A stretch of DNA of 9,102 nucleotides, from assembly GCA_945874515.1 (NCBI GenBank), contig CAMCHA010000064.1, positions 1 to 9,102 of the forward strand, written 5' to 3'. The stretch is from Asaia bogorensis. GTDB lineage: Bacteria; Pseudomonadota; Alphaproteobacteria; Acetobacterales; Acetobacteraceae. This document shows, piece by piece, positions 1 through 5,952 of this stretch. How positions within the stretch are numbered: the first letter of the stretch is position 1; every line of letters starts with the position of its first letter. The translations under genes were made by a program, and so were the position numbers. Under the pieces are notes generated by a model. That model did not search any database. It was not told the DNA's origin and saw only the letters and a list, made by a program, of their open reading frames with translations.

Positions 1-103
1 GCTTGATCACCTCGGCCCCCAGCATGGCGAGGATCTGGCCCGCAAAAGGCCCCGCCAGATTCTGCGCGATTTCGACGACCCGGATACCGGCCAAAGGAGA
101 CAT
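1..103 (-). CDS. CaiB/BaiF (family III) CoA-transferase, N-terminal 34 codons only
   Basis: Reading the minus strand from the ATG at 103 gives an open frame to the window edge, starting MSPLAGIRVVEIAQNLAGP and continuing FAGQILAMLGAEVIK. This is the classic N-terminal signature of family III CoA-transferases (LxGxRVxExxxxxAGPxxxxxLAxxGAxVIK), which move CoA between carboxylic acids and form interlocked dimers. The catalytic Asp and the rest of the protein lie outside the window, so substrate and completeness cannot be judged. A weak AAGG sits 7 bases upstream of the ATG. The gene is divergent from the CoA-transferase homologue starting at 203, with about 100 bases between start codons. The family call is firm; the substrate is unknown. 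Confidence 0.85.
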   Translation of the reverse strand, partial: MSPLAGIRVVEIAQNLAGPFAGQILAMLGAEVIK

Positions 104-202
104 GCGAAAACCTTTTTCAAGCAGGTGAAGGGTAGGGCTTTGGCCGGTGCGCCTGCAAGTTTGGGACTGGACCGCGCGGCGCCACGGGTGAAAGCTGGCG
201 TG

Positions 203-1606
203 ATGAACCCAAGCCCTTCCGATATCCTGGCGGCGCTGTGGCGTCAGGCCGCACTTGATCCTGCCGCACGCGCGCAAATCAGCCTGACCGGCACTGAACC
301 CATCCAGCCTTCCAGCTTTCGCGTGGATGCCGCGGCGCAAACCAGCATCGCGGCGTCAGGCTTGGCGGCGGCGGAAATCCATCGTCGGCGCGGTGGTGCC
401 GCGCAGGGTGTTGCCGTTGCAATGCGCGATGCTGCGATTGAGTTTCGCTCCGAACATTGGCTCAGCATCGCAGGCCAGCCTGCCGGCGCGCGCTGGGATG
501 CGATTGCGGGGCTCTATCAATGTGGCGATGGGCGCTGGGTGCGGCTGCACACGAATTTCCCGCACCATCGTGATGGTGTGCTGCGCTTGCTGGGTAATGT
601 CGCGCATGATCGCGCCGCGGTCGCTGCGGCACTCGGCACCTGGCGCGCCGCGGATTTCGAAACAGCGGCAGCGGAAGCAGGCCTTGTGGTGACAATGACG
701 CGCAGCCTCGCCGAATGGGATGCCTCGCCCCAAGGCCAGGCGGCCTCCAGCCTGCCGCCTGTGCTGATCGAGAAAATCGGCGATGCGCCGCGCATGCCCT
801 TGCCGCCTGCCGCGGCGCGTCCACTCAGCGGCCTGCGCGTACTTGACCTCACGCGCGTCATTGCCGGGCCGGTGGCGGGCCGCACATTGGCCGCGCATGG
901 CGCTGATGTCTTGCATATCAGCGCGCCGCATTTGCCGAGCTTTGATGAATTGGTGATGGATACCGGACGCGGCAAAAGAACCGCATCACTTGATTTGCGC
1001 GCGCCCGATGATCAGGCGCGATTGCGTGCTTTGACCGCCAGCGCCGATATCTTCCTGCAAGGCTACCGGCCAGGAGCGATTGCCGGGCATGGCTTCGCGC
1101 CAGAAGCCCTCGCCGCGCTTAATCCCGGCATCATCTGCGTCTCGCTTTCCGCCTATGGCCATCTCGGCCCCTGGGCCGGGCGGCGCGGATTTGATTCACT
1201 CGTGCAGAATGCCAATGGCATGAATGACGCCGAAGCTATTGTAGCGGGAGAGGCTAAGCCGCGCCCCTTGCCCTGCCAGGCTTTGGATCATGCGTCGGGC
1301 TATCTGCTGGCCTTCGGCGCCATGGCTGCCTTGTTGCGGCGCGCAGAGGAAGGCGGTTCCTGGCTGGTGTGTGTTTCGCTCGCCGGCACGGGGGAATGGA
1401 TCAAGCGCTTGGGCCGCATGGAAGCGGGCCTCACCGCGCCGGGGCTGGCGCCTGCGGAAATTGAGGCAGCGCTGGAAGAAAGCGACAGCGGCTTCGGCCC
1501 CATGCGCGCCACACGCCATGCTGCGCGCTTGCAGGCCACACCGCCGCGCTGGGATTTGCCCGCCATGCCGCTCGGCAGCCATGCGCCGGCATGGCGCGAC
1601 GCTTAG
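203..1606 (+). CDS. CaiB/BaiF (family III) CoA-transferase homologue with rearranged two-part architecture, 467 aa
   Basis: Residues 208 onward (LSGLRVLDLTRVIAGP, then LAAHGADVLHI) form the N-terminal core of a family III CoA-transferase. It continues through RGKRTASLDLR, ADIFLQGYRPGAIAGHGF, GPWAGRRGFDSLVQ and ALDHASGY. Asp362 in ALDHASGY aligns by motif with the catalytic Asp that forms the aspartyl-CoA anhydride. The preceding ~200 residues resemble instead the C-terminal part of such enzymes (DGRWVRLHTNFPHHR near 109-123). The end (PLGSHAPAW) is a normal family C-terminus. The 5' open frame extends to a GTG at 125 without any ribosome site; I prefer the ATG at 203 because the upstream residues look non-conserved, though its ribosome site is also weak. 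It is convergent with the protease (7 bases between stops). From memory, similar full-length proteins with this order occur in Acetobacteraceae, so it is probably an intact paralogous subfamily. Substrate unknown. Confidence 0.85.
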   Translation: MNPSPSDILAALWRQAALDPAARAQISLTGTEPIQPSSFRVDAAAQTSIAASGLAAAEIHRRRGGAAQGVAVAMRDAAIEFRSEHWLSIAGQPAGARWDAIAGLYQCGDGRWVRLHTNFPHHRDGVLRLLGNVAHDRAAVAAALGTWRAADFETAAAEAGLVVTMTRSLAEWDASPQGQAASSLPPVLIEKIGDAPRMPLPPAAARPLSGLRVLDLTRVIAGPVAGRTLAAHGADVLHISAPHLPSFDELVMDTGRGKRTASLDLRAPDDQARLRALTASADIFLQGYRPGAIAGHGFAPEALAALNPGIICVSLSAYGHLGPWAGRRGFDSLVQNANGMNDAEAIVAGEAKPRPLPCQALDHASGYLLAFGAMAALLRRAEEGGSWLVCVSLAGTGEWIKRLGRMEAGLTAPGLAPAEIEAALEESDSGFGPMRATRHAARLQATPPRWDLPAMPLGSHAPAWRDA

Positions 1607-1615
1607 CTCAGCGTC
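1598..1615. terminator. Short inverted repeat at the convergent gene junction, possible bidirectional terminator
   Basis: GACGCT at 1598-1603 and AGCGTC at 1610-1615 are exact reverse complements with a 6-base loop, spanning the end of the plus-strand CoA-transferase homologue and the stop of the minus-strand protease. The position suits a shared terminator, but there is no T tract on either strand, so the call rests on position and a 6-bp stem only. Confidence 0.25.
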
Positions 1616-2540
1616 ACTTCAGGCAGCGCAGAAACAGCGTTGAAGGATGCGCAACCTCACCCACCGCATCAGCGGCGCGCGGAGCGTCGTTGGCAGGCCC
1701 TGGTGTCACAGCGACATTCTGTTCCCGCAAGAACTCCAAAGCTTCCGTGTGCTTCACCGCAAAATTCACATTCTGCGGAATATCGCCGGTCTGCCGCGCT
1801 ATCTGACCAGCATTGAGTTTTGACACCACCACGCCAATCACCTGCCCGCGCATATCCAAAAGCGGCCCGCCGGAATTGCCCGGCTGCACCGGCGCGCTGA
1901 TCTGAATATGGCGCGGATTATCGGCAAGGCCGGAAAGCGCGGAGACCTCCCCTGTCGTCAGCGTCGGGCCCGAAGAAAGCAACCCAGCCAGGGGAAAGCC
2001 ATAGGTCACCACACCTTCTCCGCGGCGATAGGCGCCGGCGCTGCGGAAGGGCAGGATGGGGCCCGCTTCATCTTCGGTGCTGAGCAAGGCAAGGTCACGC
2101 GTCGCATCGCTTGTCAGGACGCGCGCTGGCAATTCCCGACCATCCGCCAGGCGCGCCGCAACCTCGGTACAGCCTTCAATCACGTGATGATTGGTCATGA
2201 TCCGCCGCGCCGCGACTACAAAACCAGTGCCGGAAGAAACCGCGCGGCGTGCAGCGCGTTCACCAGGCGCCAGCGGCGCCGGCTTGTCGCGTGGTAGATC
2301 GGCCTGCGTGCCTGGGGCGCCACCACCTTGGCGGGGCAGGGGCGGGGGTTTTTCGCTGGGCAGCGCCGCGCTTGGGCTTGGGGCAGGCGCCAACGCCGGC
2401 GGCTTCTGCGCCAAGGCCGGTCCATAGGCGACAAGGCTAACCATAACCGCCAGAGAAAAGCGCTGAATCATGAACCGACTCTGCCGCGCCCAGGCCATGA
2501 AGGTCAATGCTGCAGCGCGGCTGTTTTCATTTGCGGCCAT
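1614..2540 (-). CDS. Exported trypsin-like serine protease (S1C/HtrA-type protease domain, no PDZ), 308 aa
   Basis: The protease domain spans about residues 104-272. The catalytic triad is visible: His119 in TNHHV, Asp149 in TRDLALL and Ser223 in QPGNSGGPLLD, the last being the canonical S1C motif. A hydrophobic stretch at 28-44 ending PALAQ looks like a signal peptide, so the enzyme should act in the periplasm or at the cell surface. A Pro/Ala-rich linker (about 46-92) follows. HtrA/DegP proteins carry one or two PDZ domains after the protease; here only ~36 residues remain, with a lone Cys306 near the end, so substrate selection must differ. The start at 2540 has AGGA four bases upstream; the internal ATG at 2471 (Met24) would give a more ordinary signal peptide (MIQRFSLAVMVSLVAYG) but lacks a good ribosome site, so the start is uncertain. 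Divergent from the aminotransferase. Confidence 0.88.
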   Translation of the reverse strand: MAANENSRAAALTFMAWARQSRFMIQRFSLAVMVSLVAYGPALAQKPPALAPAPSPSAALPSEKPPPLPRQGGGAPGTQADLPRDKPAPLAPGERAARRAVSSGTGFVVAARRIMTNHHVIEGCTEVAARLADGRELPARVLTSDATRDLALLSTEDEAGPILPFRSAGAYRRGEGVVTYGFPLAGLLSSGPTLTTGEVSALSGLADNPRHIQISAPVQPGNSGGPLLDMRGQVIGVVVSKLNAGQIARQTGDIPQNVNFAVKHTEALEFLREQNVAVTPGPANDAPRAADAVGEVAHPSTLFLRCLK

Positions 2541-2584
2541 AATATCCTAGCCTTCCGCCCAAGACCGCAACCGGAGCCAGCGCC
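2541..2584. promoter_or_regulatory. Compact divergent intergenic region between protease and aminotransferase
   Basis: Only 44 bases separate the two divergent start codons if the longer protease start is used. An AT-rich island CATAATATCC around 2538-2547 reads TAATAT on the plus strand and TATTAT on the minus strand, both resembling a -10 box in otherwise GC-rich DNA. No matching -35 box at 16-18 bases was found on either strand. GGAG at 2573-2576 is the aminotransferase ribosome site, 8 bases before its ATG. If the AT island is the protease -10, transcription would begin inside the long reading frame and the start at 2471 would be the real one. Confidence 0.3.
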
Positions 2585-3880
2585 ATGTCCAGCATCCCGC
2601 CATCTGCCGACGAACAGGAATTACACGCCCTCGCCAAGCGCGCGCTGCCCGGCGGGCATTTCGGCAATTTCCCGGCCGAAATCATTCTGCGCGAAGGCCG
2701 TGGCGCGCATGTCTGGGATGTTTCTGGGCGCGAATATATTGATTACCTGTTGGGAAGTGGCCCCATGTATATCGGCCATAACCACCCCAAGGTGACGGAA
2801 GCCGTGCTGGCGCAGGTGCCAAAGGGCACAACCTTTTTCGCCAATAACGAACATGGCATTCGCCTGGCCGCCGCCATTGTGGACGCCATGCCCTGTGTGG
2901 AGCAGGTGCGCTTTGTCTCATCCGGGTCTGAGGCTGATCTTTACGCCATGCGGCTTGCGCGCGCCTATCGCCAGCGCCCGAAGATTGTGAAGTTCGAAGG
3001 CGGCTATCATGGCATGAGCGATTGGGGGCTGATGAGCCTCGCCCCCAAAAAGCTCGCCAATTTCCCGGAAGCGGTGCCCGATACGCCGGGCATTCCGGAT
3101 AGTGTGCGCGGTGAAGTGCTGGTCGCGCCCTTCAATGACATTGAAGCGGCGGTGCGGCTGATTGAAGCGCGGCATGATGAGATTGGCGGCGTGATCATGG
3201 AACCCTTCCAGCGCCTGATCCCGCCCAAGCCCGGCTTCCTGCAAGCGATCCGTGAAGTCACCGCGCGGCTTGGCATTCCGCTGATTTTTGATGAGGTCGT
3301 GACTGGCTTTCGCTTCGCCTATGGCGGCGCGCAGGAATATTATGGCGTGACGCCTGATATCTGCACCGTGGGCAAGATCATCGGCGGCGGATTTCCGTTG
3401 GCGGCCCTGGGCGGACGCGCCGATATCATGGCGCAGTTTGACCGCGCGACGGTGGGCGAGGACCGCTTCCTCACACAGATCGGCACGCTTTCCGGCAACC
3501 CTGTGGCCTCAGTCGCTGGGCTCGCCACCATGGCGGTGCTGCGCGAACCGGGCGCCTATGAGCAGATTTTTGCCACTGGCCGCAGCCTGATGGAAGGCCT
3601 GACGGGCTTGATCCATGAAGCTGGCATCCCCGCCCAGGTGGTGGGTGAACCGCCCTTATTCGATGTGGTCTATGCCACGGGCGATATCCGGGATTACCGC
3701 AGCGTCATCCGCCAAGATATGGCGATGCAGAAGCATGTGAACGGCGTATTCCGTGGCCGCGGCATTCTGAAGGGGGACGCCAAATTCTACATGTCGCTCG
3801 CCCATACGGCAGCGGATGTGGCGCAGACCCTGGATGCTTTCCGCGCGGCGATGAAATCGCTGCCGGCCAAGGCGGCCTAA
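2585..3880 (+). CDS. Class III PLP-dependent aminotransferase, glutamate-1-semialdehyde aminomutase-like, 431 aa
   Basis: Fold-type I class III aminotransferase, cytoplasmic, of full family length. Seen in order: substrate-loop region YIDYLLGSGPMYIGHNHP (51-68), phosphate-binding SSGSEA (112-117), YHG (141-143) whose aromatic ring stacks on PLP, IFDEVVTGFR (234-243) with Asp236 contacting the pyridine nitrogen, the Schiff-base Lys264 in GKIIGGG, and GTLSGNP (300-306). The KIIGGGFP and GTLSGNP pattern is closest to glutamate-1-semialdehyde 2,1-aminomutase (HemL) and its amino-acid aminotransferase relatives. It is unlikely to be HemL itself: alphaproteobacteria generally make 5-aminolevulinate by the HemA (Shemin) route, and there is no tetrapyrrole context. 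The start has GGAG 8 bases upstream. The next plus-strand gene is a solute-binding protein 122 bases downstream, so the substrate could be an imported amino or keto acid, but this is inference. Confidence 0.9.
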   Translation: MSSIPPSADEQELHALAKRALPGGHFGNFPAEIILREGRGAHVWDVSGREYIDYLLGSGPMYIGHNHPKVTEAVLAQVPKGTTFFANNEHGIRLAAAIVDAMPCVEQVRFVSSGSEADLYAMRLARAYRQRPKIVKFEGGYHGMSDWGLMSLAPKKLANFPEAVPDTPGIPDSVRGEVLVAPFNDIEAAVRLIEARHDEIGGVIMEPFQRLIPPKPGFLQAIREVTARLGIPLIFDEVVTGFRFAYGGAQEYYGVTPDICTVGKIIGGGFPLAALGGRADIMAQFDRATVGEDRFLTQIGTLSGNPVASVAGLATMAVLREPGAYEQIFATGRSLMEGLTGLIHEAGIPAQVVGEPPLFDVVYATGDIRDYRSVIRQDMAMQKHVNGVFRGRGILKGDAKFYMSLAHTAADVAQTLDAFRAAMKSLPAKAA

Positions 3881-3956
3881 GGGGACAAGACTGCCTTTCA
3901 TTTGGGTAGCACTTGTTTTTTACACTTCTGTGATCCAGTTAGCGTCCCAAGGGAGA

Positions 3957-3975
3957 GGCACCGGCTAGCGGTGCC
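3957..3975 (+). other. GC-rich hairpin in the 5' leader of the solute-binding protein gene
   Basis: GGCACCG (3957-3963) and CGGTGCC (3969-3975) form a perfect 7-bp stem around the loop GCTAG. It ends 10 bases before the ribosome site and 27 before the ATG. No T run follows, so it is not a normal intrinsic terminator; a 5' stabilising structure, processing point or operator-like inverted repeat fits better. The pairing is seen; the function is unknown. Confidence 0.45.
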
Positions 3976-3985
3976 CCATCCAAAC

Positions 3986-3991
3986 AGGAGG
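3986..3991 (+). promoter_or_regulatory. Strong Shine-Dalgarno site AGGAGG
   Basis: A perfect AGGAGG lies 11 bases upstream of the ATG at 4003. It is the best ribosome site in the window and fixes the start of the binding-protein gene. It implies high expression, as expected for a periplasmic binding protein; the spacing is slightly long. Confidence 0.7.
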
Positions 3992-4002
3992 CTACGCTCA
4001 TT

Positions 4003-4986
4003 ATGGATCGCCGTTCCTTATTGCTGGGTGCCAGCGGCTTGGCCGCTGGGCTTGCCGCGCCCGCCATCGTCCAGGCTCAGGCCGCCTATCCGTCACGCCC
4101 GTTGCGCCTGGTTGTGCCCTGGCCGCCCGGTCAGGCAACTGACCTTATGGCCCGCGTCACCGCGACCAAGATCGCCGAATCTTGGGGCCAGCCGATTGTG
4201 CCGGAAAATCGCGCCGGCGCCGGCGGCATGATCGGCACCGATTTGGTGGCGAAGGCCGCGCCCGATGGCTACACCATCCTGGCGGCTTCCACCGGGCCTT
4301 TCACCACGGCGCCTTTGGTGCAGCGTACCCCTTATGACGTGACCAAGGATTTTGCCCCGGTCGCGCAGATTGGCATTTCCCCCTACGTGCTGATCGTGCG
4401 TAAGGATTTCCCGGCGCAGAATGCTGCGGAATTCGTCGCCAAAGTGCGTGCGGAGCCCGGCAAATACACCTATGCCACCTCTGGCATTGGGGCGGCGGCG
4501 CATCTGATTACGCTGATGTTCCTGTCCAAGGCCAAGCTGGATGCGCTGCATGTGCCCTTCCAGGGCAGCGCCCCGGGCCTGACGGCGGTGACGGCGGGGC
4601 AGGTGGATTTCGCGATTGAAACCTTGGTCGCGACCTCGGCCCTGTTCCGGCAGGGTGCGGTGCGGGCACTTGGCGTCAGCCTGAAGGACGGGACTGAATT
4701 GCAGCCCGATCTGATGCCGCTGGCCCGCCTGCCGGGCGTTGAGGGTTATGATGTCGGCGCCTTCGGTGGTTACATGGTGCCGGCTGCCACGCCGCGCCCC
4801 ATCATTGAACGTTTGGACGCCGAAACCGGCAAGGCCATGGCAACCGCTGAGGTCAAGGCTCGGCTTGCGCAAATCGGCTTCCAGCCATTTTATCGCAATA
4901 CGGCCGATTTCGCGGCCTTCCTGGACCGCCATCGGGAAGAATTCCGCCAGGTTATCCAGGCCAACAACATCAAGGTGGATGGCTGA
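4003..4986 (+). CDS. Bug/TctC-family periplasmic solute-binding protein (tripartite tricarboxylate transporter type), 327 aa
   Basis: Periplasmic receptor that captures small carboxylates or related organic acids for TctA/TctB-type transporters. The N-terminus MDRRSLLLGASG followed by a hydrophobic run and VQAQA is a signal peptide with an Arg-Arg pair, suggesting Tat export, cleaved near residue 26. Family hallmarks are clear: YPSRPLRLVVPWPPG (29-43), ATD with Asp47 in the ligand loop, VPENRAGAGGMIG (66-78), KAAPDGYT (84-91), YDVTKDFAPVAQIG (111-124), TSGIGAAAHL, HVPFQGSAPGLTAVTAGQVD and a GGYMVPAATPRPI segment (255-267). Length is typical (~320-330). The usual PPGGATD reads PPGQATD, with Gln44 at a normally Gly position. 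No tctA or tctB is in the window, so it is an orphan receptor here, common in Bug-rich proteobacteria. The ligand cannot be told from sequence. An intrinsic terminator follows. Confidence 0.93.
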   Translation: MDRRSLLLGASGLAAGLAAPAIVQAQAAYPSRPLRLVVPWPPGQATDLMARVTATKIAESWGQPIVPENRAGAGGMIGTDLVAKAAPDGYTILAASTGPFTTAPLVQRTPYDVTKDFAPVAQIGISPYVLIVRKDFPAQNAAEFVAKVRAEPGKYTYATSGIGAAAHLITLMFLSKAKLDALHVPFQGSAPGLTAVTAGQVDFAIETLVATSALFRQGAVRALGVSLKDGTELQPDLMPLARLPGVEGYDVGAFGGYMVPAATPRPIIERLDAETGKAMATAEVKARLAQIGFQPFYRNTADFAAFLDRHREEFRQVIQANNIKVDG

Positions 4987-5003
4987 TCTGGCTTTTCCAT
5001 AAA

Positions 5004-5029
5004 CGGGAGTGATGCCTCCCGCAGCATCA
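5004..5029 (+). other. Interlocking hairpin / possible pseudoknot just before the terminator
   Basis: CGGGAG (5004-5009) pairs with CTCCCG (5016-5021), leaving the 6-base loop TGATGC (5010-5015). The whole loop is the exact reverse complement of GCATCA at 5024-5029. The RNA could therefore form the first hairpin, the alternative hairpin 5010-5015/5024-5029, or, if geometry permits, an H-type pseudoknot. The last base overlaps the foot of the terminator stem. The pairings are directly seen; any function is unknown, and zero-length connecting loops make a full pseudoknot sterically tight. Confidence 0.45.
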
Positions 5030-5054
5030 AGGGGCGGCTTCGGCTGCCCCTTTT
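5029..5054 (+). terminator. Rho-independent terminator after the solute-binding protein gene
   Basis: AAGGGGCGGC (5029-5038) pairs with GCTGCCCCTT (5043-5052), including one G-U pair, around the stable tetraloop TTCG. The T run TTTT occupies 5051-5054. Strong GC stem, UUCG loop and T run make this a textbook plus-strand terminator. It lies 42 bases after the binding-protein stop and 69 bases before the crotonase ATG, so the two genes are probably separate transcription units. Confidence 0.85.
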
Positions 5055-5123
5055 CATTTCCTACCCCGGCAATGGCGCCGCGCGCTGAAATCTGGGAAAC
5101 TGCACTGGCATGAGAGGAACGCC

Positions 5124-5903
5124 ATGACCGAAGACACTCGCCTTGATCCGCCCAGCTTGGAAATTGACGGCAGCCGCGCCACCATCCGGCTGCATCGCTC
5201 CCGCCACCGCAATCGCGTCGAACCCGGCGATATCATCCGCATCATGGATTATCTGGAACAGGTGGATGCCAACCCGTCGCTCCGCGTGCTGATCCTGGCC
5301 GCGAGTGGCCCGGCCTTCAGCGCTGGCTTTCATTTGGGCGGCTTCGCGGAAGACAAGGAAGCCGCCGCCCGCGCGCCGAGTTTCGAAGCCATGGCGGACC
5401 GGTTTGAAGCGCTGCGCATGCCAACCATTTGCCGCTTGCAGGGCGGCGTTTATGGCGGTTCCACGGATTTCGCGCTGGCGGCGGATTTCCGCATTGGCGT
5501 GACAGGGATGGAAATGTTCATGCCGGCCGCACGGCTTGGCGTGCATTACTACCCGACCGGGCTTGAGCGTTATGTTTCTCGCCTTGGGCTGAACAATGCG
5601 AAACGCCTGTTCCTGACGGCAGAAAAGCTGGGGGCTGAGGAATTGCTCCGCATCGGCTACCTTACGCATTTGGTCGCGCCGGCGGAATTGGACGCGGCTG
5701 TGGACACCCTGGCGACCACGCTCGCCAATGGCGCGCCGCTGGCCATTCAGGGCATGAAGCAGGCGCTGAATGAAATCGGCCATGGCAGGCTGGATGTCGC
5801 GGCCTGCGCGGAACGCGCGCGGCTTTGCAAGGAAAGCGAAGATATTCAGGAAGGGCTTGCCGCCTTCCGCGAAAAAAGAGCGCCCGTCTTTCGCGGGCGC
5901 TGA
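5124..5903 (+). CDS. Enoyl-CoA hydratase/isomerase (crotonase) superfamily protein lacking both catalytic glutamates, 259 aa
   Basis: Crotonase-fold protein of normal length, cytoplasmic and expected to bind an acyl-CoA. Oxyanion-hole elements are present: SGPAFSAGFHLGGF (61-74) and QGGVYGGSTDFALAADFRI (106-124). Aligned by motif to rat mitochondrial hydratase, the GGGCELA segment becomes GGSTDFA, so the Glu144 equivalent is Asp115, and PEILLG becomes PAARLG, so the Glu164 equivalent is Ala135. Without both glutamates, ordinary hydration of enoyl-CoA is unlikely; isomerase, hydrolase, C-C lyase or decarboxylase activities of the superfamily are more plausible, but none can be named. The C-terminal helices (about 205-255) look intact and there is no frameshift. 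GAGGAA at 5113-5118, five bases before the ATG, supports the start. It converges on the ThDP enzyme across a shared terminator. Confidence 0.88.
   Translation: MTEDTRLDPPSLEIDGSRATIRLHRSRHRNRVEPGDIIRIMDYLEQVDANPSLRVLILAASGPAFSAGFHLGGFAEDKEAAARAPSFEAMADRFEALRMPTICRLQGGVYGGSTDFALAADFRIGVTGMEMFMPAARLGVHYYPTGLERYVSRLGLNNAKRLFLTAEKLGAEELLRIGYLTHLVAPAELDAAVDTLATTLANGAPLAIQGMKQALNEIGHGRLDVAACAERARLCKESEDIQEGLAAFREKRAPVFRGR
5879..5901 (+). other. GC-rich hairpin at the 3' end of the crotonase coding region
   Basis: AGCGCCCG (5879-5886) and CGGGCGCT (5894-5901) form a perfect 8-bp stem with loop TCTTTCG, covering the last codons and the first base of the TGA stop. It is followed 17 bases later by the terminator stem. 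Its arms repeat the terminator's 7-mers (AGCGCCC and GGGCGCT), so cross-pairing between the two hairpins is possible. No T run follows directly. Confidence 0.45.
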
Positions 5904-5918
5904 TCGAAGCCAATCTTG

Positions 5919-5949
5919 GGGCGCTGTCTTATGGGACAGCGCCCTTTTT
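5919..5949 (+). terminator. Rho-independent terminator between the convergent crotonase and ThDP enzyme genes
   Basis: GGGCGCTGTC (5919-5928) pairs perfectly with GACAGCGCCC (5935-5944) around the loop TTATGG, followed by TTTTT at 5945-5949. This is a strong plus-strand terminator for the crotonase gene. It stands 3 bases from the stop codon of the minus-strand ThDP enzyme, so the stem could also stop transcripts from that side, though the minus-strand T run is missing. Confidence 0.88.
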
Positions 5950-5952
5950 GAT

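Larger units (their letters stand above)
3881..4002 (+). promoter_or_regulatory. AT-richer leader/promoter region of the solute-binding protein gene
   Basis: These 122 bases lack a credible gene and include the most AT-rich stretch of the window (about 3897-3940, with TTGTTTTTTACACTT from 3913). TTGTTT at 3913-3918 could be a -35 box, but the sequence 17 bases later (CAGTTA) is a poor -10. No terminator is evident right after the aminotransferase stop, so read-through into the binding-protein gene is possible. A hairpin (3957-3975) and a strong ribosome site (3986-3991) follow. The call rests on base composition and position. Confidence 0.35.

Noticed and set aside
3957..3975. Leader hairpin as an intrinsic terminator of the aminotransferase gene
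   Set aside because: The 7-bp stem is good, but no T run follows and it sits 10 bases before a strong ribosome site, so a leader structure is the better reading.
3902..4231. Plus-strand open frame of 109 codons starting in the leader of the binding-protein gene
   Set aside because: It is out of frame with the well-supported gene at 4003, has no ribosome site, and its sequence is low-information Pro/Arg-rich.
4093..4932. Long minus-strand open frame (279 codons) antisense to the binding-protein gene
   Set aside because: Antisense shadow of an unmistakable Bug-family gene; no motifs or ribosome-site support.
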